Of a DNA stretch of 64,000 nucleotides, positions 45,345 through 59,642 are shown piece by piece (the stretch's first letter is position 1; each line of letters begins with the position of its first letter). The position numbers were made by a program, and so were the translations under genes. Under the pieces are notes generated by a model. It saw nothing but the letters and a program-made list of their open reading frames with translations. It searched no databases and was not told the origin of the DNA. The stretch comes from Monarcha castaneiventris obscurior (Eukaryota > Chordata > Aves > Passeriformes > Monarchidae), in NCBI GenBank assembly GCA_026261815.1, contig JAMPIT010000484.1:17288501-17352500 (forward strand), written 5' to 3'.

Positions 45345-48300
45345 ATGTGTGTTTGTCAAACCATGGAAGTGGGCAAGTATGGCAAGAATGCCACTCGATC
45401 TGGAGACCGGGGGGTCCTGCTGGAGCCTTTCATTCACCAGGTGGGCGGCCACAGCAGCATGATGCGCTACGATGACCACACTGTCTGCAAGCCCCTCATC
45501 ACCAGGGAGCAGCGCTTCTATGAGTCCCTGCCCCCAGAAATGAAGGAGTTCACACCTGAGTACAAAGGTGAGGCCTCTGGGCATTCCACAATGCAGTTAC
45601 AGCTTTCAAGAACCCGCCCTTCCATTTTCCTGCAGCTGCTGCTGTCCTGCTGTCTTTTGGTGTCATTTTACTTTTTTACTTCACTCTTTTGCGGGCTGGC
45701 AATTTGATAGCAGCACTTGGAAAGGAGGAAGTGTTTGGGTTTTTTTTGTAGGCACACTGAGTTAAATGTGCTCCTCTTTCTAGACAGAGAACATTCAGTG
45801 TGACACTTGTAGTCCATAGTTTAAGGTTATGGATGTGTAACCGAAGCAGTTTTATTACCAAGTGATTGTCAGTTACAGCCTTGACCTTGAGCTAATGAAG
45901 CCAGATCATAGACTGAGCATTTGCACAGTCCAGTTCCATAATTTATTGCTTCCTCATCCCATCTCTTTTATGGACCCGTAGCAGCAAGCTGCTGAAGCAG
46001 GAAGTACAGCTTTCCCAGTGCTGAGGTGCAACCTTGTCCCCAGCTGCTTTGCAGGAGTGGAATTTTCCAGTGCCTGTGTCATTGTAGGATATTGGCAGCT
46101 CAGCTGTGTCTTTCTGAAGCTCGATCAGCTTCCAGCCTTGTGAGTTTGTGTTCAGGATGGTGATGTGGTCAGGTAGCCTTCTGGGGGGCTCAGTGTTCCT
46201 GTTCCCTCTGCTGCTTTGTCTCCACGTGGAACTGAGACGATGGTGCTTTATGGACAGCTGGGACCACCATCTGTTCAGGGTCTTGCCTTTGCATCTGGCT
46301 GCAGCCTGACTTCATGAGTGAGGGGTGCAGTCTGAAACAGATGGGTCTTCTCTTACCCTCCAGCCACTCTGGGGCCACACAGTGCTCTAGTATCCCATCA
46401 AAAACGCCACCGAAGCCTGTGTAGTTCCTAGAATCCATATGATATGAGTCTTTCCTGGGGAGGTGTTTTTAAAACCAGTGAAGCTGATAGCCCAGATAGA
46501 CTCTTGTCTTCTTGAGGTCAGATACTCCTGGTACCCTAATGGCATGGGGATGTGCATGTCCCTCTTGTCCCTCCCAGTGTGAGATTTCATCCTGTCCAGT
46601 TTTGTGATAGTCCCAGAAATCTTTCCTTCTGATTTGGGGGAGAGGAATACTGGGTATGATATTTTCTGTCTGAGCACTTAGATATTACTGTAAGACTTCA
46701 CTGAGATATCTTGAGGGGCACATTCAGGCAGCACTTGGAGTTGCATTTATGTAGTGACATTCTGGAGTCCTGAGCTGCTCTGGAGTTGTGTTTGAGCCCC
46801 CTGAACCTTGTTAGCATTGTCCTGTGCAGATAAGGAGAAAGGAAGGACAGGAACAGGATGGCCTGCATGAGCTGAGCAGGACAAGGTTTTCTCACATTTG
46901 TGATGAATCATTTGATTCAGTGCATCTGTCATTTGATACTCCTGGCAGCTAGTCAATACTAGTGACAAGCTAATGAAACATTTTGTCATTGCACATCAGG
47001 AGATGGGCTGATGGCCTCATTTTCAGGGCTGGGGCAGTCCCAGAAATGAAGATGTCAGCCCTAAGTGGAAGTGTCAGCGGTCCTGCTGTGTGGCTGGCCA
47101 GATATATTCTGAGTCTGTGCTGTGAAAGATCTATAACTTCCCTTGGACTGTGGTGCTTTCCAGGAGCCTTCTGAAGGTAAAACGGGACAGGACACATGGT
47201 CCTGCTTGCCTGCACTTGGCAGAGGTAGTTATGCTTCTAGGGCCCCCTGTTTTTATTGCTAGGAAGCCCTGGGCCCTTGCAGGTCCCTTTTTTGTGAGAC
47301 TGGCTGACTTGTGGTAAGAGTGGCAGGTGTCACCTCAGCCTTAGGGCTCTGTACTTCATTGCTCTGATGCTGGAAGGCTGCTTTAGCAGAGAAAGCACAG
47401 TCCTGCTTGGCCAGTGATGTCCCTGTCAGCAGCAGGAACGCTTCAGCAGGACATAGGTACTTACCCAAACAAACCAGATATTATTTCATATGCTTTGCTC
47501 CCCTCAGCATCTTGGCAGACTGTACTTGACTCTCTCCAGTTTGACGACATTTGCTGCAAGACTGAAGGAAGGAAATAAATCACACCCTCAGCCTACCAGC
47601 TGCACTTTTGTCCTTACTTCCTGCGGTGGCAGAGCTTCCCCCTCTTTCATTGCTCTGGGTTTGCTTTGCTGCTCTGTGAGCTGCATTTTCTTCTCTTCTG
47701 CTGAACATTTGGTTGCTAATGGTTGTGTATTCCCTCCCCCGGGAGAACTGATGTGTTACTTCTTCCTGGCAGGTGTGGTATCTGTCTGTTTTGAGGGAGA
47801 CAGTGATGGCTACATTAACCTGGTGGCCTATCCCTATGTGGAGAACGAGGCTCTGGAGCAGGGTGATCTGCCAGAGAGGGACCAGCCACGGCGCAAGCAC
47901 TCGCGCCGGAGCCTCCACAGGTCAAGCAGCGGCACCGAGCACAAGGAGGAGAAGCCTGGCCTGGCCAGTGACAGCACTGAAAGGTAAAACTTGGAGGGCC
48001 CAATGACAACATGAAGAACGGGAGATCTCTCTTCCTTTCTCCTTTGGTTGAGGATGTTTCACAGGCTATTGTGCACTTTCTAGCCCAGCACATTTTGGCA
48101 CTGCAGACTGTCAGGAGTTTTACCAGGTTTAGGACCAGCTCACCCACATGAAATGCTTCTGACACAAGATAACTGTTGGCAGTATATCAGATGTGGAACC
48201 AAAGCAGACAGAGTAGATTTGAACGCTCTTCAGTCCACCTGGTTATTAACCCAAGGGTTTCTTCCCAGGGTATTTTGAATATGGGTCTCTGCCTCCTCAC

Positions 48301-51300
48301 CACAGCCTGCAGAAACAAGTCTTCCTGCTTGCTGTATCTATTAGCAGAGTACAGCCTGGCAGAGATATTAGATCAACCAGATCCTAGAGCATGGATCCAC
48401 AGCCCAGGGTATTGGTGAGGATTTGCTTTTAAGAAGATTTGTGTTGTGTGCGGCAGGAGAAGGAGCAGGAGATGGTTGTGTGCCAGGGGAGGATGTGACA
48501 GCTGTAAGTATGTGAAGAACTCCTGGATTCTAACAGGCCACTTTGTTCTGTCTTTACACCAGCGGCATCCAGGAAACAAAGAGTCCCAGGGTGGACTTGC
48601 ACATCCACTCAGATGTTCCATTTCAGATGTTGGATGGGAACAGCGGCCTGAGCTCCGAGAAGATCAGCTATAACCCCTGGAGCCTGCGCTGCCACAAGCA
48701 GCAGCTGAGCCGCATGCGGTCCGAGTCCAAGGACCGGAAGCTGTACAGTATCCTTTGGGAAGCACAGCTGGGTGTGTCAGCCTGCTGCTGCCCTGGCCTT
48801 ACCCGTTTTGTGCCTGAGGCAGCCAGGCCTGCATTTCCCTTGGCATTTCTGTCCCTCACACAACCACAGTTGAGTTACATGTCCCTTTTTGCTGTTCCTT
48901 CCTGCTTCCCATACTGTGACACTAATGATTCACAGAATGGTTTGGATTGGAAGGCACTGACCTTAAAGATCATCTCGTTCCACGTCCAGGCAGTGTGACA
49001 GACTTCTTCATATGGTTGAAAATGGGTTTGTTTACTGTGCCTTCACAAATGACTCCTCCTGCTTTTGCTGGACTTACCAGCTTGTGGGGTTATTTTGTTT
49101 CACCTGGATTTTGTTTTCCTCACATAGAAACAAACTTACTTTTAATAGCTGTGTTCTTCATCATTTTAGCTGCGTGGGCTTCCTTCTCCAATTCTCAAGT
49201 GTGTGCTTGGAGACTCCGGCTTTTATTTTTAAATGGCTTGCATCACTTGCAGAGAAGTCATTCTCTTTGGCTGCCCTCTCCCTTTTAAGCACACTTCCTT
49301 ATTTTTATGAAGTTCCTCTTTCTAAACCAAACACAGTTTCTCTCTTGCAGGTTTAATCCAGCTGTGCTCTGGTTGCCATTTCAATGTTAACATGTTGATC
49401 TGTGCCCTGTGGGACTCCTTAGGGCAAACTTTTGGGGGTTTTTTCCTCTCTTTTGGAACAAGTTGCTGTACAGAGTGCCTGGGGTGTGTTCTCAGTGCTG
49501 TGCCCCGATGTGGGGGATTGCCTGCTGTGTGCTGGTGACAGAGAGCTCCTGTTACTGTTCTGTTTCCTGGCTTTGTCACCTCCCCAGTTCCCCCCTGTGT
49601 GTTGGGCAGCGCTGCTGTTCTGGACAGGCCAACCCTGCAATTACTTGACCCTTGAGTTTTCAGTCCATGGGGATTGTATTGTTTATCCATATGGTCAAGT
49701 GGCTGATTTGATTAGACTTTAGGCTCTCTCTTAATGGATCAGCAATTCCTACTGGCATACTCTGTCCTTCCTGACACCAGTGTTTAGCTTTTCAGTTTCC
49801 CCTCTGAATTTCCAGTACACATGCATGTGACCTTCCTGCTGCTGGCCATTCCACTTCCTAGGCTGTTTCCTTCTACCAGCTGTCAAAGCCTGGGTCCACT
49901 CCTTGGGTTTTGTCCTTTTCTTCAACTCACCATGCTGTTTGTCTTGTCTTTTCTTTGGTTCCTATTTGTTTGTTGCCCAGCCGTATCTCCTGCTGGCCCA
50001 AGTCCCTGTCTCTGGTGGCCCTGGGGTGCCTCTGGTGGGTGAGCTCTCCTTGACACATATCCCAGAGTTCCTCTTGCTGGAGAATGTGGTGCATCACTTC
50101 AAGCTTCCCTGCGTGCTTGATCTGAAGATGGGGACCAGACAGCACGGAGATGATGCCTCTGAGGAGAAGGCTGCTCGGCAGATGAAGAAATGTGAACAGA
50201 GCACTTCTGCCACCTTGGGTGTGCGTGTGTGTGGGATGCAGGTAGGGATCCCCCAGGCTGCAGATGCTGCACTTTCCTTTTCACAGCTCCATTAAGCCTC
50301 CCAGTTAGTGTTTCCTGCTGAGCACTGAATTTGAACCTCCCACTGCAGGTAGGTACACCAGCATTCATGCTATTTTTGTCTTCATTTTTAAGCCTAAAAC
50401 AAAGGAACCTGAGGTGGCCTGCTTTGTCCAGAGCTCTTTTGTTAACTGACAATTAGGAGATTTTCTAATAAAATTATTTTTGTGGCTTAGTGTTCAGCCA
50501 GAATGACAGTGCCTGGGGATGGAGGTGTCCGACATTTCCTTCTGTACTGCACTGATTGTGCAGTGCCTGGGCCCTGTGCACAAGGGTTTGCTGCTGGTGC
50601 TGCTGTGCACTAATCACTCCTTTCCCCACCTGCCGAAGGAACCAGATCTTGTAACCCAGATCTCTGCCCACAGACTCTGAAGCAATGAGAGCTCCTCATT
50701 AATCACTTGCCACATAAAGGCAATAGGTGTCGGCAGCTCCTGCTGCCAGAGGATTGTCTGAGTTGCTGTAAGACTTTGCTGTTCAACTCCTGGGGTCAGT
50801 TGTACCATGCCTTTTGGGGCACTGGGACTGATGAGCCACCTTTTAGGTGTCCTGGGAGAGGACTAGTGCTCAGGCATCCTGAGCATGCCCCTGGGCTGCA
50901 CCCATGATCTTTGGGATTCAGGGAGTGGGCAGAGCTGTGTCCTGCTCCCGCTCAGTCATAAGGAGGACAGGATGAGTTCCCCCTGCCCTGTCAGTGCAGG
51001 ACAGCTCAGGGCTTAGCCTGTTGCTCCCACTTGATGTGCATTTCCTTTGGTGTTCCAGGTCTATCAGCTGGACACGGGGCATTACTTATGCAGGAATAAA
51101 TACTACGGGCGCGGCCTTTCCATCGAAGGCTTCCGCAATGCCCTCTACCAGTATCTCCACAACGGCATTGAGCTGCGCAAGGACCTCTTTGAGCCTGTCC
51201 TGGCCAAACTGCGGAGCCTGAAGGCGGTTTTGGAGAGACAGGCCTCCTACCGCTTCTACTCCAGCTCCCTGCTCATCATCTACGACGGGAAGGACAGCCG

Positions 51301-51568
51301 GGCGGGGATGTTCGGGGAGCGCCGGCCGGAGGCGCGCCTGAAGCGGGTGGACGGCTCCGTCCCGGAGAGCCTCCAGGACGGCGGCAGCTCGGAGCCCGGC
51401 TCCTCGGCCCAGCCCAAGGTGGACGTGCGCATGATTGACTTTGCACACAGCACATTCAAAGGCTTTCGTGACGACCCCACTGTGCACGACGGACCCGACA
51501 TGGGCTACGTGTTTGGGCTGGAAAGCCTCATCAACATCATGGAACAGATGCGTGAGGAAAACCAGTAG
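45345..51568 (+). CDS. IP6K1: Inositol hexakisphosphate kinase 1, five coding exons
   Basis: This cytosolic and nuclear kinase converts InsP6 to the pyrophosphate 5-InsP7, which affects insulin signalling, vesicle traffic and phosphate balance. Exons: 45345-45567, 47773-47983, 48563-48747, 50066-50241 and 51059-51568 (TAG), giving 434 aa (human IP6K1 is 441). The start is [10 protein letters not shown], as in mammals. The inositol polyphosphate kinase signature PCVLDLKMG is at about residues 221-229 (exon 50066). The ATP and metal site VRMIDFAHS and the ending [10 protein letters not shown] are in the last exon. The most variable parts are the Ser- and charge-rich linker in exons 2-3 of the coding region and residues just before VDVRMIDF. 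I see no damage. IP6K1 rather than IP6K2 or IP6K3 follows from the N-terminus and the neighbours CDHR4 and GMPPB. Confidence 0.95.
45568..47772 (+). other. IP6K1: IP6K1 intron between first two coding exons
   Basis: A 2.2-kb intron with a GTGAGG donor and GGCAG acceptor. I see no coding exon or recognisable repeat inside. Confidence 0.7.
48748..50065 (+). other. IP6K1: IP6K1 intron containing a CR1 3' end
   Basis: A 1.3-kb intron after the short exon ending CTGTACA. The GTATCC donor is weak but required, because it restores the codon (AAG) before FLLLENVV. Only the CR1 scrap at 48926-48985 is recognisable. Confidence 0.7.
48926..48985 (-). mobile_element. CR1 LINE 3'-end fragment
   Basis: CACAGAATGGTTTGGATTGG followed by CCTTAAAGATCATCTCGTTC is the reverse complement of the very common avian CR1 3' terminus. 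It is a short, 5'-truncated dead copy. Confidence 0.8.
50242..51058 (+). other. IP6K1: Last IP6K1 intron
   Basis: An 817-bp intron with GTAGGG donor and TTCCAG acceptor. Nothing recognisable inside. Confidence 0.7.
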
Positions 51569-53600
51569 CCCTGGGCTGTGGCCTCTTATTCTTGTCCTGG
51601 TGGCAGGAGCAGACAAGATCACCTACTACCACAGGAAAAACACAGACAAATTTGGTTTTAAACAACTGTATCGCTCCGTTGTTTTTTAAATGTACTTGGA
51701 TAGAAGAGCTGAGGTGAGGCAGGATGGAAGAACTCCTCGTGCTGACCAGACAGTTCTGACCACACTTGCTCTGCCTTCTGGAGGAGGCTCTGGAGATGCC
51801 TGCTGGGTGTCAGGTGTCCTGGTTCTTCGCTCATCACATGTGCGTTCTGGAGGGAGGACCTGGACATAGGGAAGAGAAGGCAGGAGAGCCCAGGGCTCTT
51901 CACGAGGCTGGAGCTCTGGTGTGAGGAGCCTCCTGCCTCAGGAGCCTCCCCTTTGAATTCCTCCTGAGTTATTTGGAAAGGGCGCTCGCCTGACGGTTGG
52001 CAGCGTCTGTGGGGCCACTGGTGAGAAGTCAGGTCCCTGTGTTCGGTGTCGCTGGCTCTGCCCTGGGTTTTGCCGACGGGGCTTTGCTTTTGATGCTGCC
52101 TTTTTCTGCTGTTTGGGCACTGTGAGTAGCCACCCCAAACACGGAAATGAAATGACCAAATGCAACCCCTGGCAGAGCTGTGGCTGGGAGGGAATGCCAC
52201 ACACCTGGAGCTGCGCTCAAGCCTGGGGTCTGCTTGCTCTCTGATGGCACAGCATGGGCAGGCACAGGGCTCTGCAGGAGTGACTGCCCTGGACCACTGA
52301 CTTGCAAGCACTCAGCTCGTGGGCTAGCAATAGTATCTGTAGCAGTTAACATGACCCCAGCTGTGCAGCGGGGCATTTCGGACCATTTCAACCCTTCCCC
52401 TCCTGTAAAGTACAGAGTATGTCCCTCCAGCACAAAGCTGCCCTCTTCCCCTGGGGACCCTCTGCCCCCAGGCCCTGCTTGTCCAGCAGGTCTGGGGGTG
52501 GTGGAAGGGGAGGCTGAGGCTTAGGGCTGATCCCCATCTCCTCCCTGAGGGCCCGCAGGGGCCAGGTGAGGGGTGACCTAGCTGAGCAGTGAGTGCCACT
52601 GTCTTGACTTCAGCACCACTGCCTGACTGTTCAGCTTTGCTTCATGGAGTCAGTCTTTCCCAAATTAAATGTCCTCCAGCCTCCTTTGATGAGGAATTAA
52701 TGTTTGATACTGTGGCCTGGTGGTATCGGACCGTACCCTGCTCCACCTCAGCTCCTGTTTCTGTGCTGGGGCCCTGGCTGCTCCCTCCTGCTCTCACTGA
52801 CTTGTTCCATGGCATTACCATTATTACCCTGTGTACCCACAAGGCCAGGGTTGGGGTTGGGATTTTTTTTAATTACTTCAGGAAAGTGTGTTTGGGGAAT
52901 ACTCGCATGTCGCATGTGTGCCGACTCCGTGTGCGCAGAGGCCGCTCGGAACGTGCGGCTGCTCGGCCTCGCTGCCACAGCAGGCACAGGTTTGTGGCAC
53001 TGGTGTGGAAGGGGACAGGAGAGCTGCCTGCTTCCTCTGCCTGTCTCCCAGCTCCTCAAAGCTTGCCCAAGCCACTGCTCTCCTCCCACCCTCTGGACAA
53101 GGACCTTTATCCATGGCACGCTGCCGTGCACTGGGTTACTGCGTCGCTCCTGCGGGTCCCTACCTTGCCAGGACTCGCACGATTTTCAGGGAGCAGGTTT
53201 GCAGGAGGGAGGGAGGCTGGGTGAGTGCTGGGGTGTTGGTACCCACAAGAGCCGTGTTATTCCCTGGTCTGCCCCAGCGTAGCCCATCACCACCCACCTC
53301 TGCATGTCCTTGTCCCCGCGGGCTGTGCTCGGCCAGGCTGCAGCTCCTGGAGAGGCCCTTGCTGTCCCCCCGCGCTCATTCCTGCCCTTCCCCGCCTCAC
53401 TGGGCCGTGACGGACGGGCCACGCTGCCGGTGCTCAGTGAGAGCTGCCTTCCCCCCCCCCCACCCCCCCTTCGGACCACCACGGTGGGACTCCACAGCTT
53501 GTACATAGCCTTGGCCCCGTTTGTTTTTACATGAATAACCACCCTGTTTCTGCTTCACAGAGAACCAAAAACCATTAAAGGATCTGTTTTTGTCCGCGGT
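51569..53600 (+). other. IP6K1: IP6K1 3' UTR
   Basis: About 2 kb from the stop codon to the distal ATTAAA at 53575-53580. An earlier ATTAAA at 52664-52669 could give a 1.1-kb form. There is a C-rich run at 53451-53468. No other gene is supportable here. Confidence 0.6.
53575..53580 (+). terminator. IP6K1: IP6K1 distal polyadenylation signal ATTAAA
   Basis: ATTAAA about 2 kb after the stop codon, the last good signal before the GMPPB promoter. Confidence 0.5.
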
Positions 53601-54241
53601 GTGCCGTGCCTGCCTCTGCCGCCGTCTGAGCCCGGGGATGGGGTTGGGGGGAGCTCGGGTGAGCGTCCCCGCCCGGTGCGGCCGCGCTGCTGCTCTCTTC
53701 TCCTCGGGGTCGCTCATCGGGGACTGCTGCGGCCCGAGGGAGCCCCAGCCCCGGGCAGGGTGCGGGGGCTGCAGCAACGACCGGGCCATACGGCGGTGGG
53801 ACCTGGACGGGCGGAGGGAGTGTGCGGGGCGGGCACCGAGACCCGGGCGGGCGGTAGGACCCGGGCAGGCCGTGGTACGGGGGCGGTGTGTCGGGGGCGG
53901 GGAGGCAGGGCCCGGGCGGTGTCGGCGTTGGGCGGCAGGACCCGGCGGGAGGCAGGACCCGGCGGGAGGCAGGGCCGTGCGGCGGTGACGGTGGCGGGAG
54001 GCAGGGCCCGGCGGAAGGCAGGGCCGGGCGGGAGGCAGGGCCCGGGCGGTGCCGGGGGCGGGCGGTAGGACCCGGCGGGCAGGAGGCAGGGCCGTGCGGC
54101 GGTGACGGGGGCGGAAGGCAGGGCTGGGCGGGCGGTAGGACCCGGCGGGAAGGAGGCAGGGCCGTGCGGCGGTGACGCGCCCGGCGCGCCCGGCGCTGAC
54201 GTGTCGGTGCGGGCGCTGGCGTGGGACGCGGGACGCGCGGG
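53600..54241 (+). promoter_or_regulatory. GMPPB: GMPPB promoter and 5' UTR region
   Basis: CpG-dense sequence without a TATA box leading to the GMPPB ATG. Much of it is a minisatellite (53900-54178). The transcription start is not determinable. Confidence 0.5.
53900..54178. repeat. GC-rich minisatellite upstream of GMPPB
   Basis: Shuffled copies of GGACCCGGCGGGAGGCAGG and GCCGTGCGGCGGTGACG units. A 25-bp segment is repeated exactly at 53966-53990, 54083-54107 and 54153-54177. The array ends about 64 bp before the GMPPB start codon. Confidence 0.85.
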
Positions 54242-56382
<2,141 letters not shown>

Positions 56383-56420
56383 CAGCCCCCAGCAGGCCCT
56401 GCGCTCCCAGCTATCCTTGG

Positions 56421-56426
56421 ATTAAA
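56421..56426 (+). terminator. GMPPB: GMPPB polyadenylation signal ATTAAA
   Basis: ATTAAA 38 bp after the stop codon, so the 3' UTR is very short. Confidence 0.7.
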
Positions 56427-56546
56427 TATTTATATTTCCATTTACTGTTAAGCATCACCTGAGTGCGGCCCCAACACCGGGTCGCTCACCAGGGCCGGCC
56501 TGGCTTCCCCTTCCCCTCCTTCAGGGCACCACGTAAGGAAGAATAA

Positions 56547-56552
56547 TTTAAT
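56547..56552 (-). terminator. RNF123: RNF123 polyadenylation signal (ATTAAA on minus strand)
   Basis: TTTAAT on the plus strand reads ATTAAA on the minus strand, 350 bp beyond the RNF123 stop codon and about 120 bp from the GMPPB signal. Confidence 0.6.
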
Positions 56553-56901
56553 GCTGCTTTTCATGAAGTCAGCCCCCAGCCAGGGGCAAGTTAACAGCCC
56601 GAACGCCCAGCCCGGCCCCCCTGCCCTGGCCCCGGGACTGCTGTGTGTTCCCAGCACTGCCACAGAGCTGAGGCCTCAGGCTCCCCTCCCTGAGAACGGC
56701 CCATGGGGCAGAGAGGCTGCTGGGCACTGGCCTCTCCCACCCTGCAGCCCTCCCACCCCATGCTGCTGCCCTGTGCTGGGTCCTGACCCTCTAGGTGAGG
56801 GTCCCACAGCCCTGAGCAGGGCAAGCGTTCGGGGAGAAGCCAGCGTGGGGTGGGGGGGCTGCCCTGCTCAGCTGGGGGAGCTCGTGGTGTGGGGCTGGGC
56901 T

Positions 56902-57852
56902 CTAGGAGCTGGCTGGCTTGGTGAAGTCGTCCACCCCCGTGATGGTGGCCTTACAGAAGAAGCAGTCCTTGTTGTTCATCAGGTGCTGGTTGATGCAGGC
57001 TCTGGGACAGAGGAGGAAAGAGCATCAGCCCCCATCCACATGGCACAGGGCAGGGCCAGGGGCTGGCAGTCATCCTGGCAGAGGTCAGACATGGCATGGG
57101 AGCTACTCACTTGCATGACTTGTGGGAACAGGGCCTGAAGATGGCCGAGATGGGGTGTGCGTAGCAGATGGGGCACAGGTCTTCCTCGCTGGTGGGCTGT
57201 GGGGGGCACCAGGCAGTTAGCACTGGTAGCCAAAGCCCCGTGTCCCAGGCCTGCTGTTGAGGACTGGGACAGGGCTGGGGCAGGGGGAGAACTCACCAGT
57301 GTAGTAGCAGCCGCCTGCTTGGACTCCTCACTCAGATGGTTCAGCATCTTTTCCACCTTTGCCAGCTCCTCAGTACTGATGTATTCTGTGTCTGGGGGGG
57401 CAAACTGGGCATGTGTGGGGTGGGTGGGACCCTCAGGCTGCCCTGAGGCTGCTGAGTGATGCACAGGGGGGACCAGCCAGGACAAAGAGCACTGGGCACT
57501 GCGAAGGGCAGAACTACTGGCTGGCACTGGATACATCCCCATCCAAAGTGCTACTGCTGGCGTGGTGGAGGAGGGCACAGACACCTGTCCCCAGGACTAA
57601 AAGGGCTGGGACGTGCAGGGGACACAGACACCAGCAGCCCCATTCCTCCCTCCCCTGCTGTGGTGGGTGGTGAGCACAGCCCAGCTGCCAGGGCAGGGCC
57701 AACACTTACAGGTGTGCAGGGAGAAGTGGCGCTTGTCCGAGGCCGGGGCGGCCGCTGCCAGGGCCGAGGGCTCGGCGTGGCCCAGCAGGTACTGGATGGA
57801 GCGCAGCTGGAAGCAGGGATCCGCCAGCAGCACCGCGGTCGCGCGCTCGGTC
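56902..57852 (-). CDS. RNF123: RING finger protein 123 (KPC1), last four exons
   Basis: RNF123 is the catalytic E3 subunit of the KPC complex, which ubiquitylates p27Kip1 and other targets. Minus-strand exons: 57852-57710, 57391-57297, 57196-57111 and 57001-56902 (TAG), in phase, giving the C-terminal 140 aa; the rest lies beyond the window end. The RING reads [20 protein letters not shown], then CKACINQH and CFFC, with the expected Cys/His spacing. Before it are the conserved helices [14 protein letters not shown] and [20 protein letters not shown]. The preceding intron contains AMIGO3 on the other strand, as in human. Confidence 0.95.
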
Positions 57853-58879
57853 CTGCCAAGGGACGCAGACCTCAGACCACAGACAACCCACCCTGTGCTC
57901 CACACCAATATCCCCAGCTGGTGTCCCCTCAGTCCAGGGGAACGTGCTCAAATGAGGCCAAAGAGCAGCAGCCATCCTCCTCCTCCTCTGCCACCCCGAC
58001 TCAGAGGCTCCAGGATCGATGTGGTGCTTCAGCACTTGCTGAGGCTGCAGCCCTCGGGCCAGTGCCTGAGCCTGGGTTGCTGCAGGGTAGCTGAAGCAGC
58101 CAGTGCTGCCCTCAGTCACAGCACCTCAGGGGAGATGCTCTGCAGAGCCTTACACCAGGGGCTGGGGCCCTCCTGCACCAAGGGGACAGCTCAGCGTGCC
58201 CTCAGGGCAAGCAGGTACCCCCACAAGGCAGGAGGGAGAAGTCGTGGCTCTCCCTGGCTTCAGTGGGGACAGCCAGGATGGATGAAGGTCGCCTTAATGA
58301 GTGTCTCCATCGGGGCACTAGTGCCATAATAGCCCTTGGCAAGGAGCAGAGCTGGATCTGTGGCCGGCCCAGGGGCAAGCAGAGCTGCCCCAGCGGCAGG
58401 AGGGGCAAGGGAGCAGCCATTCAGCACGGGCTGAGCCGGGGCGCAGGGGGTTAACAGCCCCTTGACTCGCAGCAGCCGCAGCCGCCAAATTAGCTTTTTG
58501 CTGCCCTAATGGAAACCAATTCCCCAGCTCTCCTCTTCCCACTAACCGCCCGAGCTCTGGATAATGACATTCCTGCGTGTCCTTCACCCTATGGCCACTC
58601 CTTCCCCCCAGCAGCCCGCGGCACCCTCTCTGCCGTGGGGACCCCGCCGGGCTCAGACCCCCTGCTCACCCCAGGGCTTCCCCAGCTCCTGGGGGTGCCG
58701 AGGATGAGGCAGAGGAAAGGACCACGGCTGGGAGAGAAGCAGCACCGGGGAGTGACCGCCATCCCCACTCGCAGCCTGGGTGCAGGATGGGACCCGAGGG
58801 GCTCCCAGAGGTGACGGGTTTATTCCAGCATTCTGCCAGAGGCTGGGCAGTGGCGGAGCAGCCGCTGCATGGATTAGAG

Positions 58880-59642
58880 CCGGTCATGGCTCTCCGGCAG
58901 CTGCACACCGCTACGGCCCAAGTGGTCCTGAGCTCCCCTGGGGACGAGCGACCGCGCAGGGTCGGTGCTGGCTGCGCATCGCTCTGCCCACTCGCAGGGA
59001 GGGCCACGGCGAGGGACGGGGCCAGGGACCGGGCCAGGACCACGGCGGCGGCCACCACTCCCCGCGCCGGGGCCAATGGGATCCCGCCCGGCCCCCTCTC
59101 CGCGCACCGCCCGCGCGTAAATAGGGGCAGGAGCGGGACCGCGCTCCCGGAGCGCGCCCGGCTCCCGGAGATGCTGCCCGGGAGGGAGCCGGACGGGGCT
59201 CCCCGGAGGTCGCGGCGTGCCGATGTGCCCCGGCGGCGCTGAGCCCTGAGAAACTTCACACTCCAGGGATGAGCAGCTTCAGGAGGCAGCGAGGCGCCCG
59301 CCCAGCCGGACACACCGCCCCGGAGCGCCCGAGCGCCTCAGCCCCCCGATGCTGATCGCCGGCTCCCAGCCGACTGCCGGCAGCCCCAGGCCGGCCGGAG
59401 CACAGGTACGAGGCAGCCTCGGGTGAGCGGAGCCGGGCAGGGCAATGCCGCCCCGTAGGTCTTTTCAAGCCCCACGGCTGCAATCGGGATCCTCTTTGGC
59501 GGGGTGCAAAAGGGCGTCTGTGGATGCTTAGCAGAGCCAAGCCGGCACTGGGGGTGAGACGGGAGACGGCGGCAGATTTTCTCTCGCGTCTCATCGAGCC
59601 TGGCTGTGCCGCCGGGCTGTACAGAGGCTTCTGCCCGCTACA
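58880..59642 (+). promoter_or_regulatory. AMIGO3: AMIGO3 promoter and 5' UTR region
   Basis: CpG-rich sequence with a TATA-like TAAATA at 59118-59123, followed by GC-rich sequence up to the AMIGO3 ATG. An upstream noncoding exon is possible but unproven. Confidence 0.45.

Noticed and set aside
48873..49290. Small ORFs in the IP6K1 intron after coding exon 3
   Set aside because: One includes the CR1 fragment and none has a domain or a phase-compatible splice into IP6K1.
54221..54241. In-frame N-terminal extension of GMPPB from a GTG
   Set aside because: The family begins at the ATG just before the nucleotide-binding loop; the model from 54242 gives exactly the known length.
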